Shown: piece by piece, positions 1 to 7,413 of the stretch | Layout: each line of letters begins with the position of its first letter | Position numbering within the stretch: position 1 is the first letter of the stretch | Assembly (NCBI GenBank): GCA_002329405.1 | Contig: DCTE01000179.1 | Location: forward strand, 23,604-37,736 | Length of the DNA: 14,133 nt | Direction of reading: 5' to 3' | From: Ruminococcaceae bacterium UBA1448 | GTDB lineage: Bacteria > Bacillota > Clostridia > Oscillospirales > Ruminococcaceae | Translations under genes and position numbers: made by a program | Notes under the pieces: generated by a model | What the model was told of the DNA's origin: nothing | The model's database searches: none | Seen by the model: only the letters and a program-made list of their open reading frames with translations

Positions 1-33
1 AGGTCGTCGGTTCGATCCCGATCATCTCCACCA
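1..33 (+). tRNA. 3' end of a tRNA, probably tRNA-Ala (5' part outside window)
   Basis: The first 33 bases carry a T arm (GTCGG, loop TTCGATC, CCGAT) and then the 3' acceptor strand CATCTCC, discriminator A and an encoded CCA. The acceptor strand has T at position 70, which would pair with G3 as the G3-U70 identity pair of tRNA-Ala, and the discriminator A also fits Ala. The anticodon is outside the window, so the identity is an inference; that this is a tRNA 3' end is quite certain. A terminator follows five bases after the CCA. Confidence 0.8.
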
Positions 34-37
34 GTTA

Positions 38-83
38 AAAGCCTTTGTCTGATTTTCGGTCAGATAAAGGCTTTTTTGTTTTT
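38..83 (+). terminator. Rho-independent terminator of the tRNA transcript
   Basis: A 12-bp stem (41-52 with 60-71, one G-T wobble) closes a 7-base loop and is followed by TTTTTTGTTTTT. It lies just after the tRNA CCA end and before the XRE gene promoter. Confidence 0.9.
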
Positions 84-184
84 ACCACAAACCCTAAACG
101 CATAAATTCTCGGCCTGCTAAACCATTGGTTCAAAAGTTTCTAAACAAATTATACCACCAATCTCTGTATTTTGCCCTCAAGTA

Positions 185-193
185 TGCTACAAT
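185..193 (+). promoter_or_regulatory. Extended -10 promoter for the XRE-ABC operon
   Basis: TGCTACAAT at 185-193 is an extended -10 (TG, one base, then TACAAT). It lies 25 bases before the ATG of the regulator gene. No good -35 box is seen 16-18 bases upstream, which is tolerable with an extended -10. The 84-184 spacer holds a small palindrome (AACCATTGGTT, 121-131) and an inverted repeat ATTGGT/ACCAAT (125-130 and 157-162) that could be operator parts, but nothing else. Confidence 0.55.
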
Positions 194-218
194 AATGGTA
201 AACAAACGGAGGTGCAAA

Positions 219-1310
219 ATGAAACTGAACCTTGCTGAAAATATCTGCCGTCTAAGGAAAGAAAACAACATGACCCAGGAACAGCTGGCAGAAGCACTCG
301 GCGTCAGCTTTGCAGCCGTATCCAAATGGGAACGTGGCGTAGCGACGCCTGAACTGAACCTGATCACCGATATGGCTGATCTGTTTGACGTATCGGTCGA
401 TGTGCTGATTGGTTACCAGCTGCGCAATAACAATAAAGATGCGGTCATACAGAGATTGAAAGACTATGTGCATGATCGAGACGCACAGGATGCACTGTCG
501 GATGTCGAAAAAGCACTCAAACGACACCCCAACTGTTTTGAAATCGTATATTATGGGGCTGACAACTATTACGTCCGCGGTATCTCCCAGAGAAACCCTT
601 CCTATTCCAAACGCGCACTTACTCTTTACCGGCATGCCTGCCGCCTGATCGGACAGAATACAGATCCGAAAATCAGTGAAACATCCCTATGGAAAAATAT
701 TGCAATGACCCATATTACACTCGGTGAACCCGATAAGGGAATTGAGATCTTAAAAGAGCATAACCCCTGCTGCCTCAACCATCCGCTGATCGGCCAAGTC
801 CTTGCCTCAGACTGCGATGATCCCAAAGGCGCACTGCCTTATCTGTCCATAGCGCTGCTGAACCTGTGTGTTACACATATGCAGCTTGTAATGGGATATA
901 TCAACATCTACTGTAAAACAAACGACTACTCAAACGCGGTTGCACTGATTGACTGGGCTCTCACCTTTTATCCCGGACTGAAAAAGCCGGGACAATCAGG
1001 TTGTATGGATAAAGCCGAGACCGCACTCTGGACAATTCGGGCCTATCTGCACCTTCAATTTAAGGAACAGGCAGACGCCGTCCGCTGCCTTGAACACGCC
1101 AGAGAAGTCGCACAGCAGTTCGACGCAGACCCCAATTACAGCGGCTCCAGACTGCGGTTTGTTTCGGATGATACCGTCGCTTCTTCATTTGATGATCTTG
1201 GACAGACGGCGATGGAGGGGATTACAAAAGTTATATCCGATTTTGACAGCGATGAACTATTTGCATTATGGGAGAAGATACAAAATGAAAAACCAAGTAA
1301 AAATATTTAA
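219..1310 (+). CDS. XRE-family transcriptional regulator with helical repeat-like C-terminal domain
   Basis: A 363-aa cytoplasmic DNA-binding regulator. Residues about 5-62 form a classic HTH_3 domain (LAENICRLRKENNMTQEQLA, then SFAAVSKWERG, then ITDMADLFDVSVDVLIG). The remaining 300 residues are helical and look like degenerate TPR repeats (for example a DALSDVEKALKRHP segment, then an ITLGEPDKGIEIL segment), as in XRE-TPR sensors that bind a peptide or partner protein. The ATG at 219 is chosen because GGAGGTG lies 6 bases upstream; the open frame runs back to 45 but that part would read through the tRNA terminator. The gene overlaps the next one, an ABC half-exporter, by 26 bases, so it probably controls that exporter. 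The signal it senses is unknown. Confidence 0.88.
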   Translation: MKLNLAENICRLRKENNMTQEQLAEALGVSFAAVSKWERGVATPELNLITDMADLFDVSVDVLIGYQLRNNNKDAVIQRLKDYVHDRDAQDALSDVEKALKRHPNCFEIVYYGADNYYVRGISQRNPSYSKRALTLYRHACRLIGQNTDPKISETSLWKNIAMTHITLGEPDKGIEILKEHNPCCLNHPLIGQVLASDCDDPKGALPYLSIALLNLCVTHMQLVMGYINIYCKTNDYSNAVALIDWALTFYPGLKKPGQSGCMDKAETALWTIRAYLHLQFKEQADAVRCLEHAREVAQQFDADPNYSGSRLRFVSDDTVASSFDDLGQTAMEGITKVISDFDSDELFALWEKIQNEKPSKNI

Positions 1311-2994
1311 AGAGCAGTTTTATCACCGGAATAAATTCTGTTTCCTGATTGCGGTGCTGTCCTGTTTGCTGATTGCGTCGCTCAATCTCGCAATCGCATG
1401 GGTATTGCAGCAGATCATTGACGCTGTTTCCGGCGTTTCCGGTGCGCTCAGTCTGCCCACGCTGGCCCTGTCGATCGCTGGAATCATCCTGCTGATTATA
1501 GTATTTAAAGGATTTCAGTACATCTCCAAGCCAAAGTTTATGCAAAAGGCGATGCAGCAGTATAAAGATTACGCATTTCAAAAGCTGACACAGAAAAGCA
1601 TTGCAGCCTTCAGCACGGAAAATACCGCGGATTATCTGTCCGCCTTCTCCAATGATCTGGCATCCATTGAAAAAGGGTACCTGGAAACACAGTTTTCCAT
1701 CCTGTCCAATGCTGTCATTTTCATTGGTGCGCTGATTATGATGCTGTGCTACAGCCCGATTATGACGATCATCTCCTGTGCCTTTTTTATTTTACCGATC
1801 GGGGTCTCCTTAATCACAGGTAACAGAATCGAAAAAGCCGAGCGGAATATTTCTGAACGGAATGGAGAACTGATCGCAACGTTGAAAGACAGCCTGAATG
1901 GTTTTTCCGTTATCAAGAGCTTCAAGGCAGAAGCCGCAGTCACTTCCCTTTTCTTCAAAAACAATCAGGCAGTTGAAGAAGTAAAGTGTAAAAAACAAAA
2001 ACTGCTGACGATTGTTTCCATGCTGGCAGGTGTCGCGGGTGTTACCGCACAGCTGGGTACCTTTTTAGCCGGTGCATGGCTGGTAAAAGCAGGCTGGGGA
2101 ATCACACCGGGCGTTTTGATTATGTTTATTGATCTGACCGGCAGCATTATCAATCCGATTCAGCAGTTGCCAGAACAGCTCGCCGCCCGAAAAGCTGCCA
2201 TTGGCCTGATCGACAAGCTGGCCAGTGCCTTAAATGATCAGGTCCGTGATGAAGGGACACAACTTCCCGTACATCTGGACTGCGGCATCAAAATGCAGGA
2301 CGTCTCCTTCGGCTACCAGGATGGAAACGATATCCTGCATCATATCACCGTCGATTTTGAAGCGGGAAAATGTTATGCGATTGTTGGCGCGTCCGGCAGC
2401 GGGAAATCCACCCTGCTGGGGCTTCTGATGGCAAGCCATGGGCACTATTCCGGTGAAATCCGCTATGATGAATATGAGATCCGAAAAGTCAGCAGTGCTT
2501 CGCTTTACGATACCGTTTCCATCATCCAGCAGAATGTGTTTGTATTCAACGCCTCCATCCGGGACAATATCACCATGTTCCATGAATTCCCCGACGAGGA
2601 TGTGGCACGGGCAATCGAGCTTTCCGGGCTGTCCCCGCTGATTGCCGAACGCGGAGAGAACTACCTTTGCGGAGAAAACGGAAACGGCCTTTCCGGGGGT
2701 GAAAAACAGCGGATCTCCATCGCAAGGAGCCTGCTGAAAAAATCACAGGTTCTGCTGGTCGATGAAGCGACTGCTTCTCTGGACCCGACGACAGCATGTC
2801 AGGTATCGGCATCCATTTTGAATCTGGACTGCATGACACGCATTGTCGTGACCCATGATCTGGACGCAGCACTGCTGAAAAAATACGACGGAATCATCGC
2901 ACTGAAAAACGGAAGAATTGAGGAAACCGGAAACTTTGATGCGCTGATGAATCAGAAAGGCTATTTTTATTCTCTCTTTACCGTTTCTCAATAA
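1285..2994 (+). CDS. ABC exporter half-transporter (TMD-NBD), possibly homodimeric
   Basis: A 569-aa type I ABC exporter subunit in the inner membrane. The N-terminal half is hydrophobic, with clear membrane helices near residues 17-43 and 59-80 and more around 140-180 and 250-300. The C-terminal half is a complete ATPase domain: Walker A GASGSGKST (368-376), Q-loop IIQQ, signature LSGGE (469-473), Walker B VLLVDE with catalytic Glu494, and H-loop His524 (VTHD). All catalytic residues are intact, so it could act as a homodimer; no partner half is adjacent. No C39 peptidase domain is present. The ATG at 1285 follows GGGAGAAG with a good spacing and lies inside the end of the XRE gene, which indicates translational coupling. 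The substrate is unknown; a drug, lipid or peptide are all possible. Confidence 0.9.
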   Translation: MKNQVKIFKEQFYHRNKFCFLIAVLSCLLIASLNLAIAWVLQQIIDAVSGVSGALSLPTLALSIAGIILLIIVFKGFQYISKPKFMQKAMQQYKDYAFQKLTQKSIAAFSTENTADYLSAFSNDLASIEKGYLETQFSILSNAVIFIGALIMMLCYSPIMTIISCAFFILPIGVSLITGNRIEKAERNISERNGELIATLKDSLNGFSVIKSFKAEAAVTSLFFKNNQAVEEVKCKKQKLLTIVSMLAGVAGVTAQLGTFLAGAWLVKAGWGITPGVLIMFIDLTGSIINPIQQLPEQLAARKAAIGLIDKLASALNDQVRDEGTQLPVHLDCGIKMQDVSFGYQDGNDILHHITVDFEAGKCYAIVGASGSGKSTLLGLLMASHGHYSGEIRYDEYEIRKVSSASLYDTVSIIQQNVFVFNASIRDNITMFHEFPDEDVARAIELSGLSPLIAERGENYLCGENGNGLSGGEKQRISIARSLLKKSQVLLVDEATASLDPTTACQVSASILNLDCMTRIVVTHDLDAALLKKYDGIIALKNGRIEETGNFDALMNQKGYFYSLFTVSQ

Positions 2995-3005
2995 TCTATA
3001 TTGCT

Positions 3006-3047
3006 GCCCCCTTCCGCCGGCTGTCATGCCCCCGGAAGGGGGCTTTT
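3006..3047 (+). terminator. Rho-independent terminator of the XRE-ABC operon
   Basis: A perfect 11-bp stem GCCCCCTTCCG / CGGAAGGGGGC (3006-3016 with 3033-3043) has a 16-base loop and is followed by TTTT. It lies 11 bases after the stop codon of the ABC gene. Confidence 0.88.
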
Positions 3048-3052
3048 GTCTG

Positions 3053-3070
3053 AAAAATCAGCTGATTTTT
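3053..3070. repeat. Perfect 18-bp palindrome upstream of the marR-type promoter
   Basis: AAAAATCAGCTGATTTTT is a perfect palindrome ending 10 bases before the -35 box. It could be a protein-binding site, or, since it continues into seven T residues, a weak backup terminator for the upstream operon. Confidence 0.5.
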
Positions 3071-3080
3071 TTCAAAAGAA

Positions 3081-3109
3081 TTGACAGAAAATTCCAGACA
3101 TGGTATAAT
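3081..3109 (+). promoter_or_regulatory. Consensus sigma-A promoter of the MarR-ABC-ABC operon
   Basis: TTGACA at 3081-3086 and TATAAT at 3104-3109 are separated by 17 bases. TGG directly precedes the -10 hexamer and makes it an extended -10. All elements match consensus, so without a repressor this promoter should be very strong. The start site is expected near 3116, inside the first palindrome that follows. Confidence 0.93.
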
Positions 3110-3110
3110 C

Positions 3111-3139
3111 GTTGCGTTGGCAACTGTTGCTTTTGCAAC
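3111..3139. promoter_or_regulatory. Two tandem palindromic operators, probably for the MarR repressor
   Basis: GTTGC-GTTG-GCAAC (3111-3124) and GTTGC-TTTT-GCAAC (3126-3139) are two 5-4-5 palindromes repeated at a 15-bp step directly downstream of the -10. MarR dimers are known to bind short inverted repeats, and TTGC/GCAA half-sites are known from the E. coli mar operator. The position over the transcription start suits repression by the product of the first gene. CGTTGC at 3110-3115 could also pair with GCAACG at 3135-3140 in the RNA, so a leader hairpin is an alternative. Confidence 0.7.
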
Positions 3140-3184
3140 GATATGCAATCAATATGGAATTCAGACCGGAAAGGATGATCTTTG

Positions 3185-3685
3185 ATGGATGGTTTGATGA
3201 AATACATCAACCGTACGACCCGTTGCAGCAACTTTTTCCGTGCCCAACAGCTGGCAGACAGCGGAATATCCGGGGTACAGTGCGTTTATCTGCTGCGGGT
3301 CGGCCATAATCCCGGAATCTCTCAGGATCAGCTGGCGGGACAGCTATATAAGGACAAAAGCGTCGTCGCCCGGCATCTCGCGACCTTACAGCAGGCGGGC
3401 TACATTCGGCGCGAACCGGCACCCAACGACCGCCGTGTCCAGCAGCTGTACCTGACCGACAAGGCGACAGAACTGCTCCCCCGTATCTTTGAAGTGTTCT
3501 CCAAATGGGACGAGATTCTGACCCGCGGCTTTACCGACCAGGAAAAGGAACAGGCACTCAACCTGCTGACCCGCATTTATATGAATGCTGAAGCAGAAAT
3601 CCAGCGGGAAACTTCTTCAGCACAATCGGAAGAAAACACGCTGCCTGCTTCTCCATACCCGGATGGAAAGGAGGAGACACAGTGA
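3185..3685 (+). CDS. MarR-family transcriptional regulator
   Basis: A 166-aa winged-helix repressor. The HTH lies about residues 44-72 (ISQDQLAGQLYKDKSVVARH then LATLQQAGYI) and is followed by a wing with the typical NDRR turn (81-84). Flanking N- and C-terminal helices would form the dimer interface, and the last 30 residues are a polar tail. The ATG at 3185 follows GGAAAGGA with 9 bases of spacing; an in-frame TTG at 3182 is the alternative. The stop overlaps the GTG of the next ABC gene by 4 bases (GTGA). It is first in an operon with two exporter genes, so it probably represses the pump and itself until a ligand releases it. Confidence 0.92.
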   Translation: MDGLMKYINRTTRCSNFFRAQQLADSGISGVQCVYLLRVGHNPGISQDQLAGQLYKDKSVVARHLATLQQAGYIRREPAPNDRRVQQLYLTDKATELLPRIFEVFSKWDEILTRGFTDQEKEQALNLLTRIYMNAEAEIQRETSSAQSEENTLPASPYPDGKEETQ

Positions 3686-5442
3686 AAAAACTGCTGGAAT
3701 ACATCCGGCCCTATCTTCTTCGGATGACGGCCGGTTTTTCAATCAAATTCCTGGGGGCACTGATGGATCTGCTGATTCCCTGGATGCTCTCCAAAATCGT
3801 CGACGATGTCATCCCGACCGGTGAAGTACAGAATATCCTGCTGTGGGGCGGGCTGATGGTGGTCGCTTCGGGCGTCGTTTACGCATTCAATGTCATTCCA
3901 AACCGGATGGCGGCCCATGTCGCGCGGGACATCACCGAAGAGGTGCGGATGGATTTATATGAGAAAACTTCTTCCCTGTCCTGTAATCAGGTCGACCGGA
4001 TTACCATACCGTCGCTGATCTCCCGGATCACCTCCGATACTTATAATGTTCACCGGATGCTGAATATGATCCAGCGGCTGGGCGTGCGGGCGCCGATCCT
4101 GCTGGTCGGCGGACTGATTGTCACAATGGCGATGGAACCGCGGCTGGGTGCGGTACTGCTGGCGATGATGCCGCTGATGGGGCTGACCATCTGGCTGATC
4201 TCAAAAAAAGGTATCCCGATGTATATTGAGACCCAGAAGCGGGTGGATCAGATGGTGCAGACGGTGCGGGAAAATATCGTCGGCATCCGCATCATCAAGG
4301 CGCTTTCCAAGGGAAGCTATGAACGGGAACGATTTGACGGCGTTAACGCCGCCCTCTCCCGTCAGGAAATGCGGGCAGGAATTACAATGGCAACAACCAA
4401 CCCGATGATGAACTTGTTTCTCAACTTTGGACTGGTTTTTGTCATCCTGCTGGGCGCGTTTCTGGTCAACAGCGGCATCACCAAGATCGGTAAGATCATT
4501 GCTTTCCAGAGCTATTTTACCATCATCCTGACTGCTGTCATCTCGCTGTCGCGTATGTTCGTCATCCTGTCCAAAGGTACCGCCTCGGCCGACCGTATTG
4601 CCGAAGTGCTCAATCTGCCGCAGGAACTGACCACCCAGCCGGAAGACCATTCCCCAAAGGAAGAAGGCGTCGCCGAAGACGAATTTGTCGCATTCGACCA
4701 TGTCAGCTTTTCCTATCTTGGACAGCAGGACAACCTGTCCGACATCAGCTTCACCCTCAAAAAGGGAGAAACACTGGGAATTATCGGCTCGACCGGTTCC
4801 GGGAAATCAACACTGGTCAACCTGCTGATGCGGCTGTATGATGTAACAGACGGCCAGGTACGTATTGGAGGAGTGGATGTCCGACGGATTCCCGATGAAA
4901 AACTGCACCGGATGTTTGGCGTCGTCTTTCAGTCAGACGTACTGTTCGCCGACACCATCCGGGAAAATATTGACTTCGGACGACGGCTGACAATGGAACA
5001 GATCGAAGACGCCGCCCGTCAGGCGCAGGCCGCGGAGTTTATCCTCGAACGAGAAGGCAGTTTTGAATCCCAGCTTGCCATCCGCGGTAGCAACCTTTCA
5101 GGCGGCCAGCGTCAGCGGCTGCTGATCGCGCGGGCACTTGCCGGACAGCCGGATATTCTGGTACTGGATGACTCGTCTTCTGCGCTCGACTACAAAACCG
5201 ACGCATCCCTCCGGCAGGCAATCCGGGAAAATCTCCAGAAGACGACCTCCATTATCATTGCCCAGCGAATCAGTTCTGTTATGCAGGCCGATCATATCCT
5301 GGTGCTGGAAAACGGACGGGAAATCGGGTATGGTACCCATGACCAGCTGATGCAAAGCTGCCCTGTCTATCAGGAGATCGCAGGCAGCCAGCTGGGTGAC
5401 GGGAAACTGCACACACCGAATGAAAAGGAGGTCAATCCATGA
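3682..5442 (+). CDS. Heterodimeric ABC exporter subunit with degenerate ATPase site
   Basis: A 586-aa type I ABC half-exporter, expected in the cytoplasmic membrane. Six membrane helices occupy roughly residues 15-300 and the ATPase domain follows from about 340: Walker A GSTGSGKST (369-377), intact signature LSGGQ (472-476), then Walker B ILVLDD. At the catalytic position there is Asp497 instead of Glu, and the H-loop His is replaced by Gln528 (IAQR). This pattern marks the non-catalytic half of heterodimeric exporters of the TM287/288, LmrCD and BmrCD type. Its intact signature would complete the active site of the partner encoded next. The GTG start at 3682 is preceded by AAAGGAGGAGA and overlaps the marR stop; the end overlaps the next start by ATGA. 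Substrate unknown, with multidrug export likely. Confidence 0.93.
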   Translation: MKKLLEYIRPYLLRMTAGFSIKFLGALMDLLIPWMLSKIVDDVIPTGEVQNILLWGGLMVVASGVVYAFNVIPNRMAAHVARDITEEVRMDLYEKTSSLSCNQVDRITIPSLISRITSDTYNVHRMLNMIQRLGVRAPILLVGGLIVTMAMEPRLGAVLLAMMPLMGLTIWLISKKGIPMYIETQKRVDQMVQTVRENIVGIRIIKALSKGSYERERFDGVNAALSRQEMRAGITMATTNPMMNLFLNFGLVFVILLGAFLVNSGITKIGKIIAFQSYFTIILTAVISLSRMFVILSKGTASADRIAEVLNLPQELTTQPEDHSPKEEGVAEDEFVAFDHVSFSYLGQQDNLSDISFTLKKGETLGIIGSTGSGKSTLVNLLMRLYDVTDGQVRIGGVDVRRIPDEKLHRMFGVVFQSDVLFADTIRENIDFGRRLTMEQIEDAARQAQAAEFILEREGSFESQLAIRGSNLSGGQRQRLLIARALAGQPDILVLDDSSSALDYKTDASLRQAIRENLQKTTSIIIAQRISSVMQADHILVLENGREIGYGTHDQLMQSCPVYQEIAGSQLGDGKLHTPNEKEVNP

Positions 5443-7247
5443 ACCGTAATATGTTCACCGGGCGAAACGCCAGCCTCCAGAAAGGTGTCCCCGACAAACC
5501 GCGGATGAAAACCACCCAGATCCTTAAACGGCTGTGGAAATACCTGTATAAATTCAAATTCCTGCTGTTTGCGGCACTTTTGATGACCGTCACCAGCAAT
5601 CTGCTTGCCCTTGCAGGGCCGTCCCTTGCTGGACAGGCCGTCAACGCAATCAGTGGTATCGGGCAGGTCGATTTTCAGGAGGTCTTCCGCTGCTGCGGGC
5701 TGATGCTGGTCTGTTATGCACTGGCATCGCTGTTTGAATGGCTGCTGTCGGTCATGCTGATCCGGCTCAGCCAGCGGATTGTTTTCCAGATGCGGAAGGA
5801 TGTATTTGACCATCTGACCACCCTACCGGTCAGCTTTTTCGACCGCCATCAGACCGGCGACATCATCAGCCACATCTCCTACGATATTGACACCGTCAAC
5901 ACCTCTCTCTCCAGCGATCTGGTCCAGATCTGCTCCAGTATCATCACCGTCGTTGGTTCGCTGGTCATGATGCTGCGGATCAATCCCCCACTGGTGCTGG
6001 TCTTTGCGGTGACCGTGCCCATTTCCATCATGTTCACCCGGTATATGTCCAAAAAAGTCCGTCCCCTCTTCTCCCGGCGCAGTGCCAAAATGGGCGAACT
6101 CAACGGCTATACCGAAGAGTCGATCTCCGGCCACAAAACCATTAAATCCTACCATCAGGAAGAGACGATGAACGGCCGCTTCTCCACCCGCAACACCGAA
6201 AGCTGTGACGCCTATTATCAGGCGGACTATGCTTCTGCCGGGATGGGCCCGTCGGTCAACTTTATCAACAACCTCTCCCTCGCGCTGATCTCTGTTTTCG
6301 GTGCAATGCTTTACCTGTTCGGCGGACGGTTCGCACTGACGCTGGGCGATCTTTCATCTTTCGTCCTCTATTCCCGCAAATTTTCCGGCCCGATCAATGA
6401 GATCGCAAACGTCCTCAGTGAATTGCAGTCGGCACTGGCAGCGGCAGAACGTGTCTTCCTGCTGCTGGAAGAAAAACCGGAAGAAGCTGATGTCCCCGAT
6501 GCAATCGAACTTGCAGTGACCAACGGCGAGGTCAGTATGGAACATATCCGTTTTGGATACCTGCCGGAACAGGAGATCATCCATGACCTGACATTGAACG
6601 CCAAAGGCGGCAGCCTGACTGCCATCGTCGGGCCGACCGGCGCAGGCAAAACCACGCTGACCAACCTGCTGATGCGGTTTTATGACCCGCAGAGCGGCAG
6701 CATCCAGATCGACGGGCAGAACATCCAGTCGGTCACCCGCTCAAGTTTGCGTCTGGCATATGCAATGGTCCTTCAGGAAACCTGGCTGTTCACCGGAACG
6801 GTCCGGGAAAATATCGCCTACGGCCGCCCCGACGCCACCCAGGAGGAAGTCGAAGCCGCCGCAAAAGCCGCCTATATCCACGACTTTATCATGGCACTCC
6901 CGCATGGGTATGATACCCTGCTGACCGAAGACGGCATCAACATCTCCCAGGGACAAAAACAATTGTTGACGATTGCCCGTGCGATGCTGCTGAATGCACA
7001 GATGCTGATTCTGGACGAAGCGACCAGCAATGTCGACACACGGACAGAAATCCGTATTCAGGCTGCCATGCGCCAACTGATGAAAGGAAAGACCTGTTTT
7101 GTTATTGCCCACCGGCTGTCTACCATCCAAAACGCCGACAATATTCTGGTCGTGCGGGATGGGGATATTGTAGAACAGGGAACCCACAGCCAGCTGATTG
7201 AGCAAAACGGCTTTTATGCCAAACTGTTCTATTCGCAGTTCTCTTAA
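5439..7247 (+). CDS. Heterodimeric ABC exporter subunit with catalytic Glu
   Basis: A 602-aa type I ABC half-exporter and partner of the preceding subunit. A polar N-terminal stretch of about 38 residues precedes the membrane domain (helices roughly 40-330). The ATPase domain has Walker A GPTGAGKTT (398-406), Walker B MLILDE with catalytic Glu527 and H-loop His558 (IAHR). Its signature is altered to ISQGQ (502-506). The altered signature faces the degenerate Walker B of the other subunit, so the pair has one working and one degenerate ATP site, as in YfiBC- and TM287/288-like exporters. The ATG at 5439 follows AAGGAGG and overlaps the previous stop by 4 bases, which supports coupled, equimolar synthesis. 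Multidrug export is a family-based guess. Confidence 0.93.
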   Translation: MNRNMFTGRNASLQKGVPDKPRMKTTQILKRLWKYLYKFKFLLFAALLMTVTSNLLALAGPSLAGQAVNAISGIGQVDFQEVFRCCGLMLVCYALASLFEWLLSVMLIRLSQRIVFQMRKDVFDHLTTLPVSFFDRHQTGDIISHISYDIDTVNTSLSSDLVQICSSIITVVGSLVMMLRINPPLVLVFAVTVPISIMFTRYMSKKVRPLFSRRSAKMGELNGYTEESISGHKTIKSYHQEETMNGRFSTRNTESCDAYYQADYASAGMGPSVNFINNLSLALISVFGAMLYLFGGRFALTLGDLSSFVLYSRKFSGPINEIANVLSELQSALAAAERVFLLLEEKPEEADVPDAIELAVTNGEVSMEHIRFGYLPEQEIIHDLTLNAKGGSLTAIVGPTGAGKTTLTNLLMRFYDPQSGSIQIDGQNIQSVTRSSLRLAYAMVLQETWLFTGTVRENIAYGRPDATQEEVEAAAKAAYIHDFIMALPHGYDTLLTEDGINISQGQKQLLTIARAMLLNAQMLILDEATSNVDTRTEIRIQAAMRQLMKGKTCFVIAHRLSTIQNADNILVVRDGDIVEQGTHSQLIEQNGFYAKLFYSQFS

Positions 7248-7290
7248 GCTGCATCATCCCGCCAAACTTCTAATTTTTATACCTCCTTTC

Positions 7291-7325
7291 AAAATCCGGC
7301 TCAATATGGGCCGGATTTTGGTTTT
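7291..7325 (+). terminator. Rho-independent terminator of the MarR-ABC-ABC operon
   Basis: A perfect 10-bp stem AAAATCCGGC / GCCGGATTTT (7291-7300 with 7310-7319) has a 9-base loop and is followed by GGTTTT. It lies 43 bases after the ABC stop codon. The flanking A and T runs could allow it to work in both directions. Confidence 0.82.
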
Positions 7326-7368
7326 CCCTCAATTTTCTGAAACAAAAGAGTATTTTTCGGTTTTTTTG

Positions 7369-7389
7369 CGTACTATATATGACCGGTCA
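7369..7389 (+). promoter_or_regulatory. Possible promoter and palindrome ahead of the sigma factor gene
   Basis: A T-rich tract ends in GCGTACTATATATG (7368-7381), which could hold a -10 (TACTAT at 7371-7376, or an ECF-like CGTACT at 7369-7374). A TGAAAC at 7338-7343 resembles an ECF -35, but its 25-base gap to CGTACT is too long for a standard ECF promoter. TGACCGGTCA at 7380-7389 is a perfect 10-bp palindrome 11 bases before the ribosome binding site and may be an operator. Confidence 0.35.
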
Positions 7390-7413
7390 AAACAATCACA
7401 AGGGGTGAAGGAT

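Noticed and set aside
45..218. N-terminal extension of the XRE regulator to the first in-frame start at 45
   Set aside because: The extension lies on the tRNA terminator and its translation would need a transcript through it; a good ribosome binding site precedes the ATG at 219.
1..219. tRNA 3' end as an integration (att) site for a mobile element carrying the XRE-ABC genes
   Set aside because: No second copy of the tRNA 3' end was seen in the window, and there is no integrase, transposase or phage gene.
4201..4701. 166-residue minus-strand open frame inside the first exporter subunit gene
   Set aside because: It is antisense to a conserved ABC transporter reading frame and has no domain or ribosome binding site.
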